Shown here: piece after piece, positions 7,663-14,578 of the stretch
Position numbering within the stretch: position 1 is the first letter of the stretch
Layout of the letters: every line of letters begins with the position of its first letter
DNA from: Pseudomonadota bacterium
GTDB taxonomy: Bacteria > Pseudomonadota > Gammaproteobacteria > Steroidobacterales > Woeseiaceae
Direction of reading: 5' to 3'
Assembly (NCBI GenBank): GCA_022567775.1
Contig: JADFGH010000011.1
Coordinates: forward strand, 1-14,624
Length of the DNA: 14,624 bases
Position numbers and translations under genes: made by a program
Notes under the pieces: model-generated
Databases searched by the model: none
What the model saw: the letters and a program-made list of their open reading frames with translations, nothing else
Told to the model about the DNA's origin: nothing

Positions 7663-7719
7663 AGCATAACCAGAGCGCAATGAACCGTGGCTGAATAAAA
7701 ACTGAACCGCTTATGAACG
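7663..7719 (-). promoter_or_regulatory. Four direct-repeat half-sites at 11-bp spacing plus -10: OmpR/PhoP-type operator
   Basis: Read on the - strand, the hexamers CGTTCA (7719-7714), GGTTCA (7708-7703), TATTCA (7697-7692) and GGTTCA (7686-7681) are separated by exactly 5 bp each, an 11-bp period over four units. Twelve bp downstream is TATGCT (7668-7663), a four-of-six -10. OmpR/PhoB-family regulators bind such one-turn direct repeats as dimers, and in enterobacterial PhoP-activated promoters the box likewise lies 12 bp before the -10. Transcription would start near 7656, about 48 nt before the glycine-zipper ATG. The first repeat overlaps the mazG stop codon region. The binding protein is inferred to be the PhoP-like regulator. 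Confidence 0.7.
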
Positions 7720-8493
7720 CCTGCCTTTCGCAGATTGCCAGTGCGATTCGAGGGTCTCGAGGTCCAGGTCCTGGATAGCCTGCCCGGCTGCGATGATTTC
7801 CTGTTCCATCGAGCGAAATCGCCGTTCGAATTTTCTGTTAGCCCCGGACAGTGCCTGCTCGGGATCGATCCTGAGATGCCGCGCCAGGTTGACGATCGCG
7901 AACAACAGGTCACCGAGTTCCTCGAGCATGTTCTCCTCGTCGCCTGCCTCGCGGGCCAGCGCCAACTCGCCGAGTTCCTCGTCAATCTTGTCTCCGGGTC
8001 CGCTCGGGTCCGGCCAGTCGAAGCCGACTGCGGCAGCCCTTTTCCCCAGTTTCTCGGCTCGTTTCAGGGCCGGCAGGGCGCGTGCCACGCCATCAAGGGC
8101 ACTGGAATGGACCTCCCTGTCCGCTCTTTCGGCTGCCTTGATCTTTTGCCAGGAGCCTTTTTGCGGGCCCTTTTCCCGCTCTCGCGCCGTTCCAAAAACA
8201 TGCGGATGACGACGGATCATCTTGTCGCAGATGCCGGTTGCCACGGCATCGAAATCGAAGGCGCCCTGCTCCTCTGCCATGCGGGCATGAAAAGCGACCT
8301 GAAACAGCAGATCGCCAAGTTCCTCCCGCAGGCCGTCGAGATCTTCCCGTGCAATGGCGTCAGCGACCTCGTAGGCCTCTTCCACCGTGTATGGCGCGAT
8401 GCTCGAGAAATCCTGCTGCTGATCCCAGGGGCACCCGGTGTGCGGATCCCGCAGCTTTGCCATTATCTCAAGTAAATTCTTGATAGATTCCAT
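7711..8493 (-). CDS. mazG: Nucleoside triphosphate pyrophosphohydrolase MazG
   Basis: This 260-residue protein hydrolyses (d)NTPs to NMP and pyrophosphate, a nucleotide-pool cleaning and stringent-response-modulating role. It has two tandem MazG domains. The first has metal-binding EEAYE (38-42) followed by EELGD (57-61); the second has EELGE (172-176) and EELGD (191-195). The N-terminal GCPWDQQQDFSSIAPYTVEE segment and RRHPHVFG are hallmark sequences, and the length matches E. coli MazG (263). The start is fixed by alignment of MESIKNLLEIMAKLRD with the E. coli N-terminus; no good ribosome binding site is seen, and the gene begins 12 bp after the nudL stop, so translation may depend on the upstream gene. 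Its stop codon falls inside the operator array of the next gene. Confidence 0.95.
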   Translation of the reverse strand: MESIKNLLEIMAKLRDPHTGCPWDQQQDFSSIAPYTVEEAYEVADAIAREDLDGLREELGDLLFQVAFHARMAEEQGAFDFDAVATGICDKMIRRHPHVFGTAREREKGPQKGSWQKIKAAERADREVHSSALDGVARALPALKRAEKLGKRAAAVGFDWPDPSGPGDKIDEELGELALAREAGDEENMLEELGDLLFAIVNLARHLRIDPEQALSGANRKFERRFRSMEQEIIAAGQAIQDLDLETLESHWQSAKGRRS

Positions 8494-8505
8494 AACACAT
8501 TATGT

Positions 8506-9144
8506 TTATTGATTTTTCATGAGAATTTTTCGAAATTCGATGAGCATGCCCGCGGTCGCTCCCCAGATGCAATACTGGCCGTAATTGAATTCTGCAATCG
8601 GTACGGTAACGCCGGCAAATTCGCGCTGGGACAACTCCTGGTTGCCCTCATCCAGCAGAAACGGCAGCGGTACCTCGAAAGCTGATTTCACCTCCAGCGG
8701 ATCGATCGTCAGTCCCTGGCGCAATTCGACCAGCGCGACCACCGGCGTCACTGCGTAGCCGGTGACCGTCGGGTTGGGATCGAGATAGCCGACAATCTCG
8801 ACGTTGGCGGGGTCAATGCCCACCTCTTCCTGCGCCTCCCGCAGGGCTGTCGCCCGAATATCCCGGTCTTGCGGATCCATCCTGCCGCCGGGAAAGCTGA
8901 TTTGACCGGCATGATGCTTGAGGTCGGGTGAGCGTTCCGTCAGCAATACTGACAGTGATTCCTCCCGCTTGATGATAGGTATCAATACCGCGGCCGCCAT
9001 CAGATTGCTGGTCAACTTCTCCTGCAATGCGGTTGGCCAGCGCGGTGGTGGAATGACCACGTCCAGGGGATCCTCCGGCATGCTGGTACCGGCGAACCGC
9101 TGTCTTATTTCGGTCGCCGTAATATTGAGCAGTGGATGTGGCAT
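8506..9144 (-). CDS. nudL: Nudix CoA pyrophosphatase (NudL-like)
   Basis: This 212-residue Nudix hydrolase has the CoA-pyrophosphatase signature. LLTERSPDLKHHAGQISFPGG (67-87) is the NuCoA motif, followed by an intact catalytic helix ALREAQEEVGI (100-110, REaqEExG). The family cleaves CoA and acyl-CoA to 3',5'-ADP and 4'-phosphopantetheine. The ATG overlaps the fumC stop codon by one base (TGATG), which suggests translational coupling. The mazG gene follows after 12 bp, so fumC, nudL and mazG look like one transcription unit. The enzyme class is secure; the precise substrate preference (CoA or oxidised/acyl-CoA) cannot be read from the sequence. Confidence 0.93.
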   Translation of the reverse strand: MPHPLLNITATEIRQRFAGTSMPEDPLDVVIPPPRWPTALQEKLTSNLMAAAVLIPIIKREESLSVLLTERSPDLKHHAGQISFPGGRMDPQDRDIRATALREAQEEVGIDPANVEIVGYLDPNPTVTGYAVTPVVALVELRQGLTIDPLEVKSAFEVPLPFLLDEGNQELSQREFAGVTVPIAEFNYGQYCIWGATAGMLIEFRKILMKNQ

Positions 9145-10532
9145 CAGTGTTTGATGCCGCCTTCCGTTAACGCGGCGGGGTCAAGCAGGCGCTCGAGTTC
9201 TTCATCGGTCAGGTCCGTCATCTCGCGTGCCACCTCTTTGACCGGGCGACCCTCGGCATAGGCTTTTTTGGCGATGGCGGCGCCTTTTTCATAGCCAATA
9301 ACGGGATTCAATGCCGTGACCAGGATCGGGTTGCGGTCCAGGGCACGATCCAGGTTGGCCTGGTTGACGCTAAAGCCTGCAATCGCGCTGTCCGCGAGGC
9401 AGGTGCAGGCGTTGGTCAGGATCTCGATACTCTGCAGGAGATTGTGCGCGACGACCGGCAACATGACATTAAGCTGAAAATTTCCGGACTGCCCGGCGAT
9501 CGCTATGGTGGTGTCGTTCCCCATGACCTGCGCACAAACCATCGCGACCGCTTCCGGGATCACGGGGTTTACCTTGCCCGGCATGATGCTGGATCCGGGC
9601 TGCAGTGCCGGCAATTCGATCTCGCCAATCCCGGCCAGTGGCCCCGAATTCATCCAGCGCAGGTCATTCGCAATTTTCATCAGGCTGACGGCAAGGACTC
9701 TGAGCTGTCCGGATGTTTCCACCGCCGCGTCCTGGCTGCTTAAGCCCTCGAAGAGTGAATCCGCCTGCCTGAACGCAACACCAGTCCGTTCGGCCAGCAA
9801 GGTCGCAACCTTGGCGCCGAACTTCGGATGAGCATTGATGCCCGTACCAACGGCGGTACCACCGAGGGCAAGTGCTGTCAGCCGTTTCATCGTATCGGTC
9901 AATCGTTCGCTTGCATGATCGATTTGCGAGCGCCAGCCAGAAAGCTCCTGACCCAGCGTGACCGGCATGGCGTCCATCAGGTGTGTGCGCCCGGTCTTCA
10001 CCGTTGCGCCGAGTTCATCCGCTTTTTTCTCCAGCGTTGCCGCGAGATGTCGCAGCGCCGGTAACAATTCAGAGTGCACGGCGACCGCGGCACTGACGTG
10101 TACACAGGTCGGGATCACGTCGTTGCTGCTCTGGCTCATGTTCACATGGTCATTCGGATGTATTTCAAGGCCGGGATTGTCACTGGCGAGCGTGGCGATG
10201 ACCTCGTTCGCGTTCATGTTGGAGCTGGTGCCCGATCCCGTTTGAAAGACGTCAATCGGGAAATCGGTATCGTGTTCACCGGCCGCCACCGCGAGCGCTG
10301 CTGTTTGAATCGCTACCGCCTCGTCGCTCGCAATGAGTCCAAGCTCGGCATTGGCGCCCGCAGCGGCCCATTTTATGAGCCCGAGTGCCGAGATAAATCG
10401 CCTCGGCATGGTCATGCCGCTGATCGGAAAGTTGTCAACCGCCCGTTGTGTCTGAGCGCCCCAAAGCGCGTCCCCGGGTACCGTGAGTTCGCCCATGCTG
10501 TCACTCACCGTGCGGGATGATTTCTTGCTCAT
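9144..10532 (-). CDS. fumC: Fumarate hydratase class II
   Basis: This 462-residue protein is the iron-independent fumarase, which interconverts fumarate and L-malate in the TCA cycle as a cytosolic tetramer. Signature elements are GSGTSSNMNANEV (99-111), HVNMSQSSNDVIPT (129-142), TGRTHLMDAMPVTLGQE with catalytic His184, and the flexible SS-loop GSSIMPGKVNPVIPEA with Ser314/Ser315. The length is close to E. coli FumC (467). The Met at 10532 is chosen because the N-terminus then reads MSKKSSRTVSDSMGELTVP as expected. A GGAG ribosome binding site lies 11 bp upstream, rather far. A longer frame to 10664 would run into purB on the other strand. Gene order fumC-nudL-mazG suggests an operon, and purB diverges from the same 107-bp region. 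Confidence 0.96.
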   Translation of the reverse strand: MSKKSSRTVSDSMGELTVPGDALWGAQTQRAVDNFPISGMTMPRRFISALGLIKWAAAGANAELGLIASDEAVAIQTAALAVAAGEHDTDFPIDVFQTGSGTSSNMNANEVIATLASDNPGLEIHPNDHVNMSQSSNDVIPTCVHVSAAVAVHSELLPALRHLAATLEKKADELGATVKTGRTHLMDAMPVTLGQELSGWRSQIDHASERLTDTMKRLTALALGGTAVGTGINAHPKFGAKVATLLAERTGVAFRQADSLFEGLSSQDAAVETSGQLRVLAVSLMKIANDLRWMNSGPLAGIGEIELPALQPGSSIMPGKVNPVIPEAVAMVCAQVMGNDTTIAIAGQSGNFQLNVMLPVVAHNLLQSIEILTNACTCLADSAIAGFSVNQANLDRALDRNPILVTALNPVIGYEKGAAIAKKAYAEGRPVKEVAREMTDLTDEELERLLDPAALTEGGIKH

Positions 10533-10596
10533 CTTAAGCTTAACTCCCGGCGAGTTTTCACGAGTCTCGCCGCTGATGATCCCTTGACCTATGGTG

Positions 10597-10602
10597 TATG
10601 AT
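10597..10602 (+). promoter_or_regulatory. Candidate -10 element for purB
   Basis: TATGAT (five of six matches) in the fumC-purB divergent region would start transcription near 10609, about 30 nt before the purB ATG. No good -35 is found at 16-18 bp spacing; TTGACC at 10584-10589 is too close (7 bp). Confidence 0.3.
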
Positions 10603-10639
10603 TCGCGCTTTGCACGCCTAAGTCTAGTACCGGTAGAGG

Positions 10640-12004
10640 ATGGAACAGACCCGCCTAAGAGCATTGTCCCCGGCCGATGGTCGCTACGCTGACAAGGTCG
10701 GCGACCTCCGGGATATCCTCAGTGAGTTCGGACTGATCCGCTACCGGGTTCTGGTTGAGATACGCTGGCTGCAATGGCTGGCCGATGAACCCGGCGTCGC
10801 GGCATTGCCGCCGCTCTCCTCCGTGATGAAAGATGTGCTCAATCGCATCGTCGATGACTTTAACGCGGACGATGCAGAACGCATCAAGAAAATCGAGGCA
10901 ACGACCAATCACGATGTGAAGGCGGTCGAGTATTACCTTCGCGAGCGGATAGGCAGCGGTACCGACACCCGCAGGATTGGCGACTTCATACATTTTGCCT
11001 GCACCTCGGAAGATATCAATAATCTCGCATACGCACTGATGCTGCGTACGGCACGCGCAGAGGTGCTGCAACCGCAGATGCGTGAGCTGACCACAAAGCT
11101 TCGTTCGATGTGTGCGCAATATGCTGGACTGGCAATGATGTCACGCACACACGGGCAAACGGCCAGTCCGACAACGCTTGGCAAGGAACTGGCCAATGCC
11201 ACTGCCCGACTGTCACGCGCAAGGGAACAGTTCGCTGCGGTCGAAATTCGCGGCAAGTTCAACGGGGCGGTTGGTAATTTCAATGCGCATGTTGCGGCCT
11301 ATCCGGACGTTGACTGGCCCAGTGTATCTGAAAAATTTGTCGCATCCCTCGGCCTGGTTTCGAATAACCTCACAACGCAAATTGAACCGCACGACTGGAC
11401 AGCGGAATACGCGCACGCCCTGGCTCGCTACGACACGGTACTCCTGGATTTTTGCCGGGATATCTGGGGCTACGTCTCCCTTGGCTACTTCCGGCAGCGT
11501 CTTGCGAAAGACGAGGTGGGTTCTTCAACCATGCCGCACAAGGTCAATCCGATCGACTTTGAAAATGCCGAGGGGAATCTGGGCCTGGCAAATGCATTAC
11601 TCGATCATTTCGCCGCCAAACTTCCAATCTCGCGGTGGCAACGCGACCTGACGGACTCCACGGTACAAAGAAATTTCGGCGTTGCGATTGCTTACGTGGT
11701 AATCGCGATCAAGTCGGCAATCCGCGGGCTCGGCAAGTTACAGGCAAATCCGCAAGCGATCTCGCGCGACATCGATCAAAGCTGGGAGGTCATTGGCGAA
11801 GCGGTACAAACCGTCATGCGACGTTATGGTGTTCCCGAACCCTACGAGAAGCTCAAGGAATTGACGCGTGGCCAGGTCGTTGACCAGAAATTAATGCAGG
11901 ATTTCATCCAGTCGCTGGAAATACCGGACGACGCGAAGCAACGATTGCTGGAACTGACGCCCTCATCCTATACGGGTCTCGCTGCAGCACTCGCCAAAAC
12001 TTGA
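10640..12004 (+). CDS. purB: Adenylosuccinate lyase
   Basis: This 454-residue protein catalyses two purine-pathway eliminations: SAICAR to AICAR, and adenylosuccinate to AMP, releasing fumarate each time. The N-terminus LRALSPADGRYADKV and the REIRWLQWL-like segment match E. coli-type PurB. Family signatures are TSEDINNLAYAL (122-133), SRTHGQTASPTTLGKE with catalytic His171, and the signature loop GSSTMPHKVNPIDFENAEGN with Ser295/Ser296. The length matches the E. coli-type group (456). The ATG at 10640 has a GAGG immediately upstream, too close for a normal ribosome binding site, so initiation may be weak or start-site use unusual. The cupin gene follows after 19 bp on the same strand. In E. 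coli purB lies near hflD, mnmA and nudJ; two of these appear further right here. Confidence 0.96.
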   Translation: MEQTRLRALSPADGRYADKVGDLRDILSEFGLIRYRVLVEIRWLQWLADEPGVAALPPLSSVMKDVLNRIVDDFNADDAERIKKIEATTNHDVKAVEYYLRERIGSGTDTRRIGDFIHFACTSEDINNLAYALMLRTARAEVLQPQMRELTTKLRSMCAQYAGLAMMSRTHGQTASPTTLGKELANATARLSRAREQFAAVEIRGKFNGAVGNFNAHVAAYPDVDWPSVSEKFVASLGLVSNNLTTQIEPHDWTAEYAHALARYDTVLLDFCRDIWGYVSLGYFRQRLAKDEVGSSTMPHKVNPIDFENAEGNLGLANALLDHFAAKLPISRWQRDLTDSTVQRNFGVAIAYVVIAIKSAIRGLGKLQANPQAISRDIDQSWEVIGEAVQTVMRRYGVPEPYEKLKELTRGQVVDQKLMQDFIQSLEIPDDAKQRLLELTPSSYTGLAAALAKT

Positions 12005-12023
12005 GCTAATCGGCAACGACCGC

Positions 12024-13208
12024 TTGCGAATTCCAAATGCATTGTCGGCCGAGGCATTTCTTACTGATTATTGGCAGAAGGGTCCGTTGTTCATGCCGGG
12101 CGCTTTGCCCGGTATCCACCCATCGCTCAGTTCAAGTGAGCTTGCCTGGCTGGCAACCCAGGAAGACGTGGAGTCCAGGCTCGTGTTCACACAAAGTGAC
12201 GGCGAGGATACGCACTATCAGGTCAGGCATGGTCCGTTTCAAAACGATGTCCTGTCCTCCCTGCCCCGGCAGAACTGGACTTTGCTGGTGCAGGACGTCG
12301 AGAAACACCTGCCGGACTTTCGCGCGCTGTTTGCCGCAGTCGATTTCATTCCGGATTGGCGTATTGATGATCTGATGGTCAGCTTTGCGGCGCCCGGGGG
12401 AAGTGTCGGGCCGCACAAGGATAACTACGATGTATTCCTGTGCCAGGGAGAGGGTCAGCGCGAATGGCACCTCGGTGATAAAGATATAGTGATTGACGAC
12501 GCGACTTCGAGCGAATTGTTGTTACTAAAGCCTTTTGTGGACCAGGAACCGCAAACGGCCGGTGACGGGGACGTGCTTTATTTGCCACCCGGCGTACCTC
12601 ACTGGGGCATCGCACGGGATTTTTGCATGACCTACTCGATAGGCATGCGAGCACCGAACCTTGCGGAATTGAGTGCGGCTGCCGTGCGATTATTCGGCGA
12701 ACTGGATGACGTACCGACAAAATCATCGGCAACAGGCGCGGATGTTTTCTACCAAGACCCCGACCTGACAACCGACGAAGCAGCGCCCGGTTTGATTTCA
12801 GGCGCGGCAATTCGTCGCGCAAAACACACGTTGGGCAAAAGTACATTACTCGACGACAAACAGGTGGCGATGATTCTCGGTTCGGTAGCAACGGATCCAA
12901 AAGCCTGGCTTGCGCCTGAATGCGTCACTGACGATGAAGCGAAAGACATGAGCAATGCATTGGATAAGTATGCGAAGCTGTCTGTACACGGTATGGCGAG
13001 GATTGCATTTTGCGAAATCGGAGGATCGGGCCTGATTTTCGCCAATGGTCATGCCAGGGATTTATCGCCGGATCGCCTCGATTTATTTCGAGATGTCTGC
13101 AGATTTCGTAGCGCCACGCGCGCCACTTTATGCGCGGATGACGATACCGGACTGCTGCAATGGCTGCTGAGGAGTGGTGTATTCGATCTGGCGGAGCAGC
13201 TTGAATGA
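12024..13208 (+). CDS. roxA: Cupin (JmjC-type) ribosomal oxygenase, RoxA/YcfD-like 50S L16 arginine hydroxylase
   Basis: This ~394-residue protein resembles E. coli YcfD/RoxA, a 2-oxoglutarate/Fe(II) oxygenase that hydroxylates an arginine of ribosomal protein L16. The N-terminal cupin has DWRIDDLMVSFAAPGGSVGPHKDNYDVF with the HxD iron ligands His131 and Asp133, GDVLYLPPGVPHWG with His193 as third ligand, and MTYSIGMRAPN, all close to YcfD. A C-terminal ~180 residues continue as the expected dimerisation and winged-helix region. The frame has no ATG near the family start; the best start is TTG at 12024, aligned with the YcfD N-terminus (FLTDYWQKGPLFM matches FLERHWQKRPVVL). No clear ribosome binding site is seen. 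It begins 19 bp after purB and may be cotranscribed with it. Confidence 0.9.
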   Translation: MRIPNALSAEAFLTDYWQKGPLFMPGALPGIHPSLSSSELAWLATQEDVESRLVFTQSDGEDTHYQVRHGPFQNDVLSSLPRQNWTLLVQDVEKHLPDFRALFAAVDFIPDWRIDDLMVSFAAPGGSVGPHKDNYDVFLCQGEGQREWHLGDKDIVIDDATSSELLLLKPFVDQEPQTAGDGDVLYLPPGVPHWGIARDFCMTYSIGMRAPNLAELSAAAVRLFGELDDVPTKSSATGADVFYQDPDLTTDEAAPGLISGAAIRRAKHTLGKSTLLDDKQVAMILGSVATDPKAWLAPECVTDDEAKDMSNALDKYAKLSVHGMARIAFCEIGGSGLIFANGHARDLSPDRLDLFRDVCRFRSATRATLCADDDTGLLQWLLRSGVFDLAEQLE

Positions 13209-13209
13209 G

Positions 13210-13409
13210 TCATTCCGGATCGTTCCAGGCGACCGGCAGACAGTCGCGGACAGCTGCGGGCCATGCGCCGCAAGGCATTCATTCCTGAGGAGAAATTCCC
13301 AAAGCGGAAGCATTTGCTGGCGCGTTGAGAACAATTCTCATGTACTCGCATTGTCTGAAAAACGTGACGCAGTTGGCACTTGGCGTATTGAGCGACCGGT
13401 AATATTGTA
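13210..13409 (+). pseudogene. Decayed GNAT acetyltransferase relic
   Basis: The 266-bp gap after the cupin gene holds a recognisable GNAT N-terminus scattered over two frames. SFRIVPGDRQTVAD is in the frame starting at 13210; QLRAMRRKAFIPEEKFPK is in the next frame (from 13209), which has a stop at 13323-13325; ENNSHVLALSEKRDAVGTWRIE returns to the first frame and ends at a stop (13407-13409). Joined, they read like the start of the GNAT family (LRAxRxxVFIxEQxVPxxLEWD, then THVLAL and GTxR). The acetyl-CoA-binding part is absent. Two frame changes plus loss of the 3' half argue for decay. The assignment rests on motif resemblance by eye. Confidence 0.55.
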
Positions 13410-13412
13410 AAA

Positions 13413-13447
13413 CTTACGATGTAAGCCGGAATACCGCATGTTCCGGC
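13413..13447 (+). other. Two adjacent small hairpins upstream of the DUF7931-like gene
   Basis: CTTAC-GAT-GTAAG (13413-13425) is followed directly by GCCGGAA (13425-13431) and its complement TTCCGGC (13441-13447) with a 9-nt loop; the two stems share base 13425. No T-run follows. They lie between the GNAT relic and the next ATG. Confidence 0.4.
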
Positions 13448-13474
13448 AAGCCTGGATTTATAAGTCTGCAAAGA

Positions 13475-13972
13475 ATGGAACAAACTCGGGAAAAAGGTCG
13501 CCGGTGGGTCATTTCAACCAAGGAAGAAATGCGCCTGGCCGTCATTGATGTAATCAGTGAGGCGTCCCGCAGAATTTCAATATTCACACATGATCTCGAG
13601 CCGGGAATTTATGACGATCCGGACTTCCTCGAGATTGTCAAGCATCTCGTACTCTCACAACGTTATTCAAGAATTCGCGTGTTGATCGCGGACCCGTCAC
13701 GAGCGATCAAGAACGGAAACAATTTTGTTCACCTGGGCCGCCGCCTGAATACCTACATCGAATTTCGCCTGGTGCGCGAAGACCTGCGTACGCACAGGGA
13801 GTCGTTTTTTATCGCTGATGACACCGCGCTGGTTTATCGTGTGCAGCATGAAAAGTGGGATGGAATTGCAGACACTTACGAACCCTTAGTCGCCAAGCAG
13901 TACGGAGAGATGTTTGACGAGATCTGGCAAGCCAGTGAAGTCGAAATAGAATTCCGTCAGCTCGGCATATAA
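13475..13972 (+). CDS. DUF7931-like protein of unknown function
   Basis: This 165-residue protein is soluble, with no signal peptide or membrane segment. It has alternating strands and helices: a leading strand (RRWVIS), a helix (EEMRLAVIDVISEA), RRISIFTHDLEPGIYDD, a conserved-looking IRVLIADPSRAIKNGNNFVHLGRRL core and SFFIADDTALVYRVQHEKWDG. This pattern resembles the DUF7931 group (once annotated as histone acetyltransferase HPA2-related), which is often linked to a GNAT acetyltransferase. I am moderately sure of the family; no catalytic function is established. The GNAT partner is present here only as a relic 66 bp upstream, so this may be the surviving domain of a formerly linked or fused pair. 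The ribosome binding site before the ATG is weak. The NudJ-like gene follows after 15 bp. Confidence 0.75.
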   Translation: MEQTREKGRRWVISTKEEMRLAVIDVISEASRRISIFTHDLEPGIYDDPDFLEIVKHLVLSQRYSRIRVLIADPSRAIKNGNNFVHLGRRLNTYIEFRLVREDLRTHRESFFIADDTALVYRVQHEKWDGIADTYEPLVAKQYGEMFDEIWQASEVEIEFRQLGI

Positions 13973-13987
13973 CAAGTATTCATCGCC

Positions 13988-14479
13988 GTGCTGCCGACGG
14001 ACCTGACAGTTTCTGCTGTTATTGAACAAGACGATCGCTTCCTGATGATCGAGCAGCGCACGGCAGGCAGCGTTATCGTCACACACCCTGGCGGTCATAT
14101 TGAAACAGGCGAAGCCCCCGAGCAGGCCGTGGTTCGCGGAGCGATGGAGGGAACAGGCTGCGAGATTTCTGTTTCCGGATTGCTCGGCGTCTATCTCTGG
14201 ATTCATCCGCAAACACGCCAACAGTTCCTGCGCATCGTTTATCGGGCGGACATGGTCAAAGAAAACGTCAGCCGTCAACTGGATAGTGGTTTTTGCACCG
14301 TACACTGGTATTCACTGGCGGATATCCGGCTTCGTAGCGGAGACCTGGGATCACCGATCGTCCTGCGCAGTGTCGAAGACTACATGGCCGGCAAACGCCA
14401 GCCTGACGAACTGCTCGCCGGAATGATGCCGATCCAGCAAAACGTTGCCGCCGTCATGGCGAACGCCGCCCTCGTCTAA
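13988..14479 (+). CDS. nudJ: NudJ-like Nudix protein with degenerate Nudix box
   Basis: This 163-residue Nudix-fold protein begins with GTG. NudJ enzymes hydrolyse nucleoside tri- and diphosphates, with a thiamine-pyrimidine-pyrophosphate activity reported in E. coli. Family marks are THPGGHIETGE (34-44), the strand LRIVYRAD and a following YLWIHPQTRQQFL segment resembling the NudJ QWIAPDKTPFLRF. The Nudix helix is damaged: where the consensus has REUxEExGU, this reads RGAMEGTGC, so two of the acidic residues (the first and the last Glu) are Gly. Metal-dependent hydrolysis is therefore doubtful. Gene order nudJ then mnmA is conserved with E. coli. No ribosome binding site is evident. A REP-like element follows the stop by 21 bp. 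Confidence 0.85.
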   Translation: MLPTDLTVSAVIEQDDRFLMIEQRTAGSVIVTHPGGHIETGEAPEQAVVRGAMEGTGCEISVSGLLGVYLWIHPQTRQQFLRIVYRADMVKENVSRQLDSGFCTVHWYSLADIRLRSGDLGSPIVLRSVEDYMAGKRQPDELLAGMMPIQQNVAAVMANAALV

Positions 14480-14500
14480 TCTTCCTGGATCGGAGTTTTT

Positions 14501-14522
14501 GTGGGAGCGGCTTTAGCCGCGA
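14501..14522 (+). repeat. Single REP-like palindrome
   Basis: This third copy of the unit seen at 4502-4562 has a GTGGGA lead and a stem GCGGC-TTTA-GCCGC. It lies 21 bp after the nudJ stop and 56 bp before the mnmA ATG. No inverted partner is seen nearby. Confidence 0.8.
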
Positions 14523-14578
14523 TTCAATTCTTCCGCGCACAAACGCCCTTACCATCTCCGATGCTCGACTAACCGGCT

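Noticed and set aside
7735..8475. A 246-codon open frame on the + strand
   Set aside because: It is the antisense shadow of mazG, whose frame is supported by two complete MazG motifs.
10584..10602. TTGACC and TATGAT as a paired promoter for purB
   Set aside because: The spacer is only 7 bp; the two elements cannot be one sigma-70 promoter, so only the -10 is kept as a weak candidate.
10533..10664. N-terminal extension of fumC by 44 codons
   Set aside because: It overlaps purB on the opposite strand and adds residues not found in fumarases.
10640..13489. Identical first five residues (MEQTR) in purB and the DUF7931-like gene
   Set aside because: The similarity ends after five codons and the DNA differs at wobble positions; most likely coincidence.
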